Origin: Lachnospiraceae bacterium UBA3814
Lineage (GTDB): Bacteria > Bacillota > Clostridia > Lachnospirales > Lachnospiraceae
Length of the DNA stretch: 17,359 bases
Assembly: GCA_002368575.1 (NCBI GenBank)
Contig: DFEA01000115.1
Span: forward strand, 1 to 17,359
Reading direction: 5' to 3'
The notes below the pieces were generated by a model. It had not been told where the DNA came from. It made no database searches and worked only from the letters and a program-made list of their open reading frames with translations. The position numbers and the translations under genes are program-made. Shown here in pieces: positions 1 through 5,913 of the stretch. Numbering within the stretch: position 1 is the stretch's first letter; the number at the start of each line of letters is the position of its first letter.

Positions 1-18
1 TCTTTTTGGGAGGGTTTT

Positions 19-972
19 ATGAGAGAATTACTTATTTTTGAGCCTACGGTCAAGAATTATATATGGGGGAATGAATACTGGACGGTTTCGGCGCATCCCC
101 ACGGTGATGATATTGTCAGGTGCGGGACCTATAAGGGAGAGCACCTTTCTTCTCTATGGGCAGATCACAGGGAGCTTTTCGGAAATCTGCAGGGCGAAAG
201 CTTCCCTCTTCTTGTAAAGAAGATTGATTCCAGGGATGACCTGAGCATACAGGTTCATCCGGATAACGAATACGCAAGGGTGCACGAAAACGGCTCCTAC
301 GGGAAAACGGAATGCTGGTATGTAATAGATGCAAAGCCTGGCGGCACCATAATAGTCGGGCACAATGCAAAGACCAGAGAAGAGCTTAAGGATATGATAT
401 ATAACGGCAGATGGAAGGAGCTGTTAAAGGAATTTCCGGTCAAAAAGGGGGATTTTTTCCAGATAGTTCCGGGAACGGTGCATGCGATCAAAAACCATAC
501 CGTCATAATGGAGATACAGCAGAATTCCGACATCACCTACAGGCTCTATGATTATGACAGGGTCATGGCCTCACCTGAGGGCGGGAAGCCGAAGCCCAGG
601 CCCTTACATCTTGAAAAGAGCATTGACGTCATTACGGTTCCTCATAAAGCCTCGGAGTGGAATACCGCGGGAGAGGGGCAGGAAACGGGGGTTCATAGTG
701 CCTCTGCGGACACTGCGGGAAAAGCAGCTGATGTAAAGTCAGCCGCGGAATCACGTCTCGTTTCCTGTGAATATTATACGGTAGACAAATACGATATAGA
801 GGGAATGAGGGAGTTTTCCCAGGACCGTCCCTTTGAGATAGTAAGCGTTATCGGAGGAGAGGGCGATATCGACGGAACAGAGCTCAGGGAGGGCGACTCC
901 CTTATCGTACCCTTCGGGTATGGAAGCTACAGGATAAGCGGTAAGGTAAGCGTCCTGATCACAGGGGTCTGA
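19..972 (+). CDS. manA: Mannose-6-phosphate isomerase, class I (type I PMI, short form)
   Basis: Cytoplasmic zinc enzyme interconverting mannose-6-phosphate and fructose-6-phosphate; it links mannose use to glycolysis and supplies precursor for GDP-mannose. The 317-aa product has the cupin-fold zinc ligands expected for the family: Q78 and H80 in SIQVHPDNEYA, E98 in YGKTECWY, and H155 in VPGTVHAI. The QQNSDITYRLYDYDR stretch (residues 167-181) supplies the catalytic arginine region. Length matches the short Bacillus/Clostridium-type ManA (about 315 aa). Residues roughly 215-245 are an Ala/Gly/Ser-rich linker between the two cupin lobes that I do not recall as conserved. A GGGAGGG ribosome binding site (8-14) sits just before the ATG. 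The next gene follows after 16 bp, so co-transcription is likely. The promoter is outside the window. Confidence 0.95.
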   Translation: MRELLIFEPTVKNYIWGNEYWTVSAHPHGDDIVRCGTYKGEHLSSLWADHRELFGNLQGESFPLLVKKIDSRDDLSIQVHPDNEYARVHENGSYGKTECWYVIDAKPGGTIIVGHNAKTREELKDMIYNGRWKELLKEFPVKKGDFFQIVPGTVHAIKNHTVIMEIQQNSDITYRLYDYDRVMASPEGGKPKPRPLHLEKSIDVITVPHKASEWNTAGEGQETGVHSASADTAGKAADVKSAAESRLVSCEYYTVDKYDIEGMREFSQDRPFEIVSVIGGEGDIDGTELREGDSLIVPFGYGSYRISGKVSVLITGV

Positions 973-988
973 GTCGGAGGATATTTTT

Positions 989-2242
989 TTGGCGGAAATT
1001 TACGAATTTAAGGACAGGAACGGGAATACCATTAAGGATGATCACGACAATCCCGATACTGGCGGCATCGCACAGGGGGAGGTCCTGTCACCCGATACCG
1101 ATGATTATAAGAAAAGGATCGCAAGGCACAGACGGGTCATATTATACCGTATCCTTATCGTCACTGCCGTTATTGTCGCAATCGGTATAGCGGCGTTCAT
1201 TAATTTTGAACGGACCGTTTATAAGGACTATACCGTACTGGATACGATCAAATATGCTGAGGTCACTACCGCGAATTACAGGGAATTCAACAACAATATC
1301 CTGAGATACAGCACCGACGGCGCCTCTGCCTTCAATATGCAGGATAATATGCTGTGGAACCAGACCTATGAAATGCAGAGCCCCATTGTTGACATATGCA
1401 ATGATTATGTGGGGATAGGAGATTACAAGGGGACCAGGATCTATATCCTGAACAGCAAGGGATTGCAGGGCGAGATAGATACGACCCTTCCCATCCAGAG
1501 CTTCCGCGTCTCGGGCAACGGCATTGTCGCCGTGATACTTGAGGAAAATGAAGTGACCTGGGTAAGGCTTTACAACAAGGAAGGGGAGATCATAGCCAGC
1601 GACAGGACTACCATGGCAAAGAGCGGGTATCCGGTCAGTATTGCTCTTTCGGATACGGGGATGATAATGGCGGTGTCCTATTTAAAGATCGAAACCGGAG
1701 AAATGGTATCCTCGGTAGCGTTTTATAATTTTGGCAACGTAGGACAGAATGAGATCGATAATCTGGTAAGCGGCTATAACTATGAGGATTCGGTCGTTTC
1801 GTATGTGGAATTCATGAACGACAGGTCCGCGTTTGCGGTAGGAGACAACAGGCTTGCGATATTCAGGGGCAACCAGAAGCCGGAATGTATTTTTGAGACC
1901 CCGATCGAGGAGGATATAAAAAGCGTTTTTCATAATGAGGAATATATAGGTCTGGTATTTGTGGAGGGCACCAGCGAGGCGACCTACAGGCTTGATGTAT
2001 ACAATACCTCAGGGGAGCTTGTCAGCTCAAAGCCCTTCAGCCTGGAGTATTCGGATATAATCTTTCATGGCGAAAGAATAGTGATATATAACAGCAATGA
2101 ATGCATTATCTGCAATATGGATGGTATGGAGAAATATAACGGCGACTTTGACACTTCGGTCATAGAGGTGGTCCCTACCTCCAGCACTCTGCGTTATCTT
2201 CTGGTATCCGGCAATAAGACCGAAAAGATACAACTGAAGTAA
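989..2242 (+). CDS. Membrane-anchored DUF5711-like protein (probable extracytoplasmic beta-propeller)
   Basis: Function unknown. The 417-aa product has a charged cytoplasmic N-terminus (about 48 residues), one hydrophobic helix at about residues 50-72 (ILYRILIVTAVIVAIGIAAF), and a long outward-facing domain. That domain is made of recurring beta-rich blades, each with a short hydrophobic strand followed by polar turns, for example around IVDICNDYVGIGDYKG and IVAVILEENEVTWVRLY. This suggests a propeller resembling the DUF5711 proteins of Clostridia; the family name is from memory and moderately certain. Translation starts at TTG (989-991), supported by CGGAGG at 975-980 with 8-bp spacing and no nearby ATG in frame. 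It lies between manA and a CvpA-family gene, an arrangement consistent with an envelope-associated operon. Both neighbours are in the same direction. Confidence 0.72.
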   Translation: MAEIYEFKDRNGNTIKDDHDNPDTGGIAQGEVLSPDTDDYKKRIARHRRVILYRILIVTAVIVAIGIAAFINFERTVYKDYTVLDTIKYAEVTTANYREFNNNILRYSTDGASAFNMQDNMLWNQTYEMQSPIVDICNDYVGIGDYKGTRIYILNSKGLQGEIDTTLPIQSFRVSGNGIVAVILEENEVTWVRLYNKEGEIIASDRTTMAKSGYPVSIALSDTGMIMAVSYLKIETGEMVSSVAFYNFGNVGQNEIDNLVSGYNYEDSVVSYVEFMNDRSAFAVGDNRLAIFRGNQKPECIFETPIEEDIKSVFHNEEYIGLVFVEGTSEATYRLDVYNTSGELVSSKPFSLEYSDIIFHGERIVIYNSNECIICNMDGMEKYNGDFDTSVIEVVPTSSTLRYLLVSGNKTEKIQLK

Positions 2243-2250
2243 GCAGGTAA

Positions 2251-2272
2251 CAGTTCACCGAAGGATGAACTG
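2251..2272 (+). repeat. Intercistronic inverted repeat flanked by a 9-bp direct repeat
   Basis: CAGTTCA (2251-2257) and TGAACTG (2266-2272) form a perfect 7-bp stem with an 8-nt loop in the gap between the DUF5711-like and CvpA genes. The hairpin is bracketed by two copies of GTAAGCAGG (2239-2247 and 2277-2285), the first overlapping the upstream stop codon. There is no T-tract, so it is not a standard terminator; it may stabilise the 3' end or adjust expression of the downstream gene. Confidence 0.5.
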
Positions 2273-2299
2273 CTATGTAAGCAGGAACTGGGAGAATAT

Positions 2300-2995
2300 A
2301 TGGATGAAATAAACTGGCTGTCCGTGGCGGTCATGATCGTATTCGTTATTTTCATCATAAGGGGCTATAATCGCGGACTGCTGAGGATGGCAGCTGCTCT
2401 GACGGGGGTATTTCTGGCAATCTTTGTCACGCTGAAGCTTGCTCCCAACATTACGGCTATACTCAGTGAAAATGAAACTGTATACAGAGCCGTTTATAAA
2501 AGGGTGATGGAGCAGTTTCATGAGGTCGATTCGGAATACAACTACAGCACCCGGGAAGAGCAGAATATGGCGCTCAAAGACTATGAGCTGCCTGAGATCA
2601 TCATATCCGAGCTGATAGCAAATAATACCGATGAGGTCTACGAGCTGCTGAAGGCAGCCGTTTTTGAGGAATATATCGTAAAGTACCTGACTCTGCTTAT
2701 CATAAAGGCAACAGCCTTTATGGGCCTGTATCTTTTACTTATCGCGGGAATATGGGTGCTGCTGCGGATAACCGGGATAATTTCAAGGATCCCGGTCATA
2801 CACGGAGTGAATAAGTATCTGGGGATGGTTGCGGGAGGCATAGCCGCTCTGGTTACGGTATGGGTCTTTTTCTTTGTGCTTTTTATGTTTTCGGGAAATG
2901 AGCTTGCCGAAGAGCTGATATCCGATGTCAGGTCAAGCAGCTTCCTGCGGCTCTTATACAATAATGACATATTGTTCAGATTTGCCGCTCGCTGA
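2300..2995 (+). CDS. CvpA-family integral membrane protein
   Basis: CvpA-family proteins were named for colicin V production in Escherichia coli; their general role in the envelope is not settled. The 231-aa product has hydrophobic segments at about residues 6-20, 30-47, 129-155 and 172-197, with a hydrophilic, acidic insert (about 55-125) between the second and third. The RGYNRGLLR motif (21-29) after the first helix and the IPVIHGVNKYLGMVAGGI stretch (164-181) before the last helix are typical of the family. The ATG is preceded by GGGAG at about 2290-2294. It is the last gene of the manA operon as seen here and ends 8 bp before a strong inverted repeat that separates it from the convergent alcohol dehydrogenase gene. 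Family call is good; function unknown. Confidence 0.8.
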   Translation: MDEINWLSVAVMIVFVIFIIRGYNRGLLRMAAALTGVFLAIFVTLKLAPNITAILSENETVYRAVYKRVMEQFHEVDSEYNYSTREEQNMALKDYELPEIIISELIANNTDEVYELLKAAVFEEYIVKYLTLLIIKATAFMGLYLLLIAGIWVLLRITGIISRIPVIHGVNKYLGMVAGGIAALVTVWVFFFVLFMFSGNELAEELISDVRSSSFLRLLYNNDILFRFAAR

Positions 2996-3003
2996 AGCAT
3001 CAT

Positions 3004-3051
3004 GGCAATCGCTTAATACCTTAGTAACCCCGGCGGTATTAAGCGATTGCC
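3004..3051. terminator. Bidirectional terminator-like stem-loop between convergent genes
   Basis: GGCAATCGCTTAATACC (3004-3020) and its exact complement (3035-3051) form a perfect 17-bp stem with a 14-nt loop. It lies between the ends of the CvpA-family gene (2995) and the alcohol dehydrogenase gene (3059), so it would fold in both transcripts. Neither side has a clear T-tract, so it may end transcription poorly and act instead to stabilise 3' ends or block read-through in duplex form. The perfect symmetry makes chance unlikely. Confidence 0.75.
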
Positions 3052-3058
3052 CTGCAGC

Positions 3059-4237
3059 TTATTCGCAGCACATTCTGTAGATATTTTCGATATCCTTCTG
3101 AGTCAGCTTTACGAAGCCCTCGAGGTAGCCAGGTCTGGTATCACCGTTGCAGGCGACATCCGCAAGCTTTTCGATGTCTTCCTCCTTCGCTCCCAGCTCC
3201 TTAAAGTTTGCCGGCATTCCGATAGAGGTAAGAAAGCTTCTGAAGCGGGCGATACCCTCAAGAGCAGTGCTTTCGGGATCGTCAAAGTCCATGGGAACTC
3301 CCCATATCCTTACCGCAGCCTTGGCAAATCTCATAACATCATGCTTAAGGTTATATCTGTGAACGTTAGGCATTACTACCGCAAGCCCCGCACCGTGGGC
3401 ACAGTCATAGAGGGCGCTAAGCTCATGCTCGATATCGTGGCTGAGCCAGTCCTGGCTCCTTCCGACGCCAACGGAATTATTGTGAGCCATCATTCCGGCC
3501 CACATTATGTTCGCCCTCGCCTCGTAATTATCAGGATCCTTCATTACCCGGGGCGCCTCATGGATCATTGTCATGAGCAGAGCCTCGATAAGCCTGTCCG
3601 TAACCTCCACATCCTTAGTGCTTGTGATATACCTCTCATAGAGATGAGCCATGATATCGGTTATCCCGCAGGCTGTCTGATAAGGCGGGAGCGTCTGGGT
3701 GAGCGCGGGGTTCATGATGGAGAACTTGGGGCGGAGTACATCGCCGTGAGTCGCTCTCTTGAGCATTCCCTCTTCCTTCGTAACGACCGAGTCCCCTGAG
3801 CCCTCGCTTCCTGCCGCGGCAATGGTAAGAACCGTACCTATGGGCAGAGCCTTCTCGGACCAGCCTCTCTGGTAAAGCTCCCAGAAGTCGCCGTCATAAA
3901 GCGTTCCTGCGGCTATTCCCTTGGACGAGTCTATTGTGCTTCCACCACCCACTGCAAGGACAAAATCCACCTTTTCCTTTCTTGCAAGCTCTATTCCCTC
4001 GTAAACAAGCCCGCTTCTGGGATTGGGCTTAACGCCTCCGAGCTCGACATATCCTATGCCCTCCTTATCGAGGGAGGCCTTTATCCTGTCAAGGAGACCC
4101 GAGCGTACTACAGAGCCTCCCCCGTAATGGATGAGCACCTTGCTTCCTCCGAATTTCTTGACATAGGCGCCCGCCTCGTTTTCGGTATCCTTACCGAAGA
4201 CAAAATATGTGGGTGAGTAAAATGTAAAATTTTCCAT
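3059..4237 (-). CDS. Iron-containing alcohol dehydrogenase (YqhD/butanol dehydrogenase-like)
   Basis: Cytoplasmic group III alcohol dehydrogenase that reduces aldehydes such as butyraldehyde to alcohols, usually with NADPH, during fermentation or aldehyde detoxification. The 392-aa product has the nucleotide-binding GGGSTIDSSK (97-106). It keeps the complete metal-ligand set at D194, H198, H267 and H281 within DIMAHLYERY and the SHDIEHELSALYDCAHG region, the same spacing as known for YqhD. Length is normal for the family (about 385-390). An AAGGAGGT ribosome binding site lies just upstream of the ATG, and the promoter at 4390-4418 implies a leader of about 145 nt containing two dyads. It is a single-gene unit, convergent with the CvpA operon and divergent from the AmmeMemoRadiSam operon. 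Substrate specificity cannot be read from sequence. Confidence 0.93.
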   Translation of the reverse strand: MENFTFYSPTYFVFGKDTENEAGAYVKKFGGSKVLIHYGGGSVVRSGLLDRIKASLDKEGIGYVELGGVKPNPRSGLVYEGIELARKEKVDFVLAVGGGSTIDSSKGIAAGTLYDGDFWELYQRGWSEKALPIGTVLTIAAAGSEGSGDSVVTKEEGMLKRATHGDVLRPKFSIMNPALTQTLPPYQTACGITDIMAHLYERYITSTKDVEVTDRLIEALLMTMIHEAPRVMKDPDNYEARANIMWAGMMAHNNSVGVGRSQDWLSHDIEHELSALYDCAHGAGLAVVMPNVHRYNLKHDVMRFAKAAVRIWGVPMDFDDPESTALEGIARFRSFLTSIGMPANFKELGAKEEDIEKLADVACNGDTRPGYLEGFVKLTQKDIENIYRMCCE

Positions 4238-4280
4238 GAAAACCTCCTTTTGTGTCAGTTACAGGGAACGGATCTGTTAT

Positions 4281-4304
4281 AGGAAACGGATTTATTTGTT
4301 TCCT
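4281..4304. repeat. 7-bp inverted repeat in the alcohol dehydrogenase leader
   Basis: AGGAAAC (4281-4287) and GTTTCCT (4298-4304) are perfect complements separated by 10 nt. It lies in the 5' leader of the minus-strand alcohol dehydrogenase transcript, about 45 nt before its start codon. It could be a small RNA hairpin or an operator half-site pair; the stem is short enough that chance is possible. Confidence 0.35.
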
Positions 4305-4318
4305 TTTGCGCCGGTCCA

Positions 4319-4346
4319 ATTCGATATTTGCCTGCAAATGTCGAAT
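4319..4346. promoter_or_regulatory. Operator-like 13-bp dyad downstream of the alcohol dehydrogenase promoter
   Basis: ATTCGATATTTGC (4319-4331) and GCAAATGTCGAAT (4334-4346) are complements at 12 of 13 positions around a 2-nt centre. The symmetry and short centre suit a homodimeric repressor site, placed about 40-65 bp downstream of the predicted minus-strand start, where binding would block elongation or initiation. On the plus strand the single mismatch is a G-T wobble, so it could also fold as RNA. It does not match the Rex or CcpA consensus. Confidence 0.5.
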
Positions 4347-4375
4347 AAGTGCGAGGCCGTTTTCCGTATGTTCTC

Positions 4376-4404
4376 TTGTCCGTCCATGTACTATAGTATA
4401 TAAT
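4376..4404 (+). promoter_or_regulatory. Predicted sigma-A promoter for the AmmeMemoRadiSam operon
   Basis: A -35-like TTGTCC (4376-4381; 4 of 6 consensus bases) and a perfect -10 TATAAT (4399-4404) are separated by exactly 17 bp. Transcription would start near 4411, giving a leader of about 155 nt before the ATG at 4567. Its -10 and spacer overlap those of the minus-strand promoter, so the two may compete for RNA polymerase. Confidence 0.5.
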
Positions 4405-4418
4405 TAAGCTGTTGTCAA
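4390..4418 (-). promoter_or_regulatory. Predicted strong sigma-A promoter for the alcohol dehydrogenase gene
   Basis: Read on the minus strand, a perfect -35 TTGACA (4418-4413) and -10 TATAGT (4395-4390) are separated by 17 bp, close to the full sigma-A consensus. Transcription would begin near 4383, about 145 nt before the alcohol dehydrogenase ATG. The near-consensus sequence suggests high basal strength, so the downstream dyads may provide the control. Confidence 0.7.
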
Positions 4419-4510
4419 AGGCCCTGTTAAAACGGGAATGACAAAGCCGCATCGATAATTGTAACAAATATCAGGATAAAAATACACGTATTTATATAAT
4501 TTTAATAAGA

Positions 4511-4551
4511 TCATTCCCGAGGGCTTTGGAGCATGAGGCCGATCGGGATGA
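4511..4551 (+). promoter_or_regulatory. Leader hairpin next to the ribosome binding site, with a competing upstream segment
   Basis: TCCCGA (4515-4520) pairs with TCGGGA (4543-4548), flanked by TCA/TGA outer pairs with one bulged base. An inner GGCTTT/GAGGCC helix with wobble pairs (4522-4527 with 4535-4540) closes a 7-nt loop. The structure ends 4 nt before the AGGAGG ribosome binding site (4556-4561). The left arm TCATTCCCG (4511-4519) is also the exact complement of CGGGAATGA at 4433-4441, so two exclusive foldings are possible. This resembles an attenuator or riboswitch architecture, but I recognise no known RNA class. Confidence 0.4.
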
Positions 4552-4566
4552 GTTCAGGAGGTAAAT

Positions 4567-5913
4567 ATGCCGTTTTCAGCCGGATTTATGGTGCCACACC
4601 CGCCTCTTGCGGTTCATGAGGTAGGCCGCGGTGAGGAAGAAAAGATAGGAGCTACCATTGATGCTTTTGATAAGGTCGCCCAAAGGATAGCACAGCTTAA
4701 GCCTGATACCATTATCCTGACCTCGCCCCACAGCGTAATGTATACGGACTATTTTCACGTATCTCCGGGAGCAGGCGCATCCGGGAGCTTTTCCGGTTTC
4801 AGGGCTCCCGAGGTAAGGATCGACGTTAAGTATGACGGTGAGTTTGCCCTTATCTTAAATAACAGGGCAAATAAAACGGGCTTTCCTGCCGGGATTGAGG
4901 GAGAAAGGGATAAGAGCCTTGACCACGGCACCATGGTGCCTCTCTATTTTATAAACAGACGCTATTCGGACTACAAGCTGGTAAGGATAGGGCTGTCGGG
5001 GCTGCCTCTTTCAGTCCATTATAATTTCGGAAGGCTTCTAAGAAGCGTATGTGATCAGCTGGGAAGAAGGGCGGTGTTTATAGCAAGCGGTGATCTTTCC
5101 CACTGTCAGAAGGAGGACGGCCCATATGGCTTTAAAAAGGAAGGGCCCGAGTACGATGAACGGCTTATGGACGTGATGAGGAGAGGGGCCTTTAAGGAGC
5201 TTCTGGATTTTGATGAGGATCTCCTTCATAAAAGCGAGGAGTGCGGGCACCGTTCCTTTGCCATAATGGCCGGCGCCTTTGACAGCGTGGCCATAGAGCC
5301 GGAGATACTCTCTCATGAGGCCACCTTCGGAGTAGGCTACGGCATCGGTATATTTACGCCTAAGGCCGGGGACCTGGGCGCGTCTGAAATAAAGGCTGCC
5401 GCGGAGAGCAAGGACAGGCTTGTTGCCCTTGCAAAGGAGACAGTCAGGGAATATGTCACCTCAGGCAAAAAGCCCTCTTATGCGGCTGACACACAGGAGC
5501 TTAGAAAAAGAGCGGGAGCCTTTGTATCGATACACGAATTCGGGATGCTCAGGGGATGCATAGGAACCATTTCCGCGGTATATGAGAACCTGGCCGAGGA
5601 AATAAAGGAAAACGCCATATCAGCCTCCACGAAGGATCCACGCTTTTCTCCCATCACCGAGGAGGAGCTTTCGGATCTGGAGATAAACGTCGACGTATTA
5701 TCGGAGGCAGAGGCCATAGATTCTCCTCAGGAGCTTGATGTAAAGCGTTACGGCGTGATAGTCGAAAACGGCTTTAAACGGGGGTTACTGCTGCCGGATC
5801 TTGAGGGTGTGGATACGGTTGAGGAGCAGATAAGCATAGCAAGAAGGAAGGCGGGGATATCCCCGTCGGAAAAGGTCAGGCTGTACAGGTTCGAGGTCGT
5901 GCGTCATGTCTGA
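4567..5913 (+). CDS. amrA: AmmeMemoRadiSam system fusion: MEMO/LigB-like domain plus AMMECR1 domain
   Basis: Two members of the AmmeMemoRadiSam trio, usually separate proteins B and A, joined in one 448-aa chain. Residues 1 to about 265 are a MEMO/class III extradiol dioxygenase-like (LigB) domain. Candidate metal-site histidines are H11 (VPHPPL), H55 (TSPHS), H120 (SLDHG), H179 (SGDLSH) and H228. Residues about 280-448 are an AMMECR1 domain with the hallmark LRGCIGT (328-334) and AISASTKDPRFSPI (350-363). The biochemical function of the system is unknown; the metal site hints at redox chemistry on an unidentified substrate, and the radical SAM partner suggests a modification reaction. AGGAGG (4556-4561) precedes the ATG. 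The 3' end overlaps the radical SAM gene by 8 bp, implying coupled translation. Domain calls are firm; function is open. Confidence 0.9.
   Translation: MPFSAGFMVPHPPLAVHEVGRGEEEKIGATIDAFDKVAQRIAQLKPDTIILTSPHSVMYTDYFHVSPGAGASGSFSGFRAPEVRIDVKYDGEFALILNNRANKTGFPAGIEGERDKSLDHGTMVPLYFINRRYSDYKLVRIGLSGLPLSVHYNFGRLLRSVCDQLGRRAVFIASGDLSHCQKEDGPYGFKKEGPEYDERLMDVMRRGAFKELLDFDEDLLHKSEECGHRSFAIMAGAFDSVAIEPEILSHEATFGVGYGIGIFTPKAGDLGASEIKAAAESKDRLVALAKETVREYVTSGKKPSYAADTQELRKRAGAFVSIHEFGMLRGCIGTISAVYENLAEEIKENAISASTKDPRFSPITEEELSDLEINVDVLSEAEAIDSPQELDVKRYGVIVENGFKRGLLLPDLEGVDTVEEQISIARRKAGISPSEKVRLYRFEVVRHV

Larger units (their letters stand above)
4238..4566. other. Divergent intergenic regulatory region
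   Basis: These 329 bp between the minus-strand alcohol dehydrogenase and the plus-strand AmmeMemoRadiSam operon contain no convincing gene. They are AT-rich relative to the flanks and hold two overlapping divergent promoters, a 28-nt dyad, a smaller inverted repeat and a long hairpin next to the plus-strand ribosome binding site, each listed separately. A second TATAAT at 4495-4500 has no recognisable -35 element at 16-18 bp. The two leaders (about 145 and 155 nt) are longer than needed for translation initiation. Confidence 0.7.

Noticed and set aside
3047..3799. 250-aa plus-strand open frame
   Set aside because: Lies entirely antisense to the well-supported alcohol dehydrogenase gene, has no ribosome binding site or family motif, and its composition is that of a reverse-frame shadow.
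4255..4467. 70-aa minus-strand open frame in the divergent intergenic region
   Set aside because: It spans the predicted promoters and the dyad, has no ribosome binding site or recognisable motif, and would begin upstream of the predicted transcript start.
4495..4500. TATAAT as an alternative promoter -10 for the AmmeMemoRadiSam operon
   Set aside because: No -35-like hexamer lies 16-18 bp upstream and there is no extended -10; the promoter at 4376-4404 is better. Kept only as a weak alternative.
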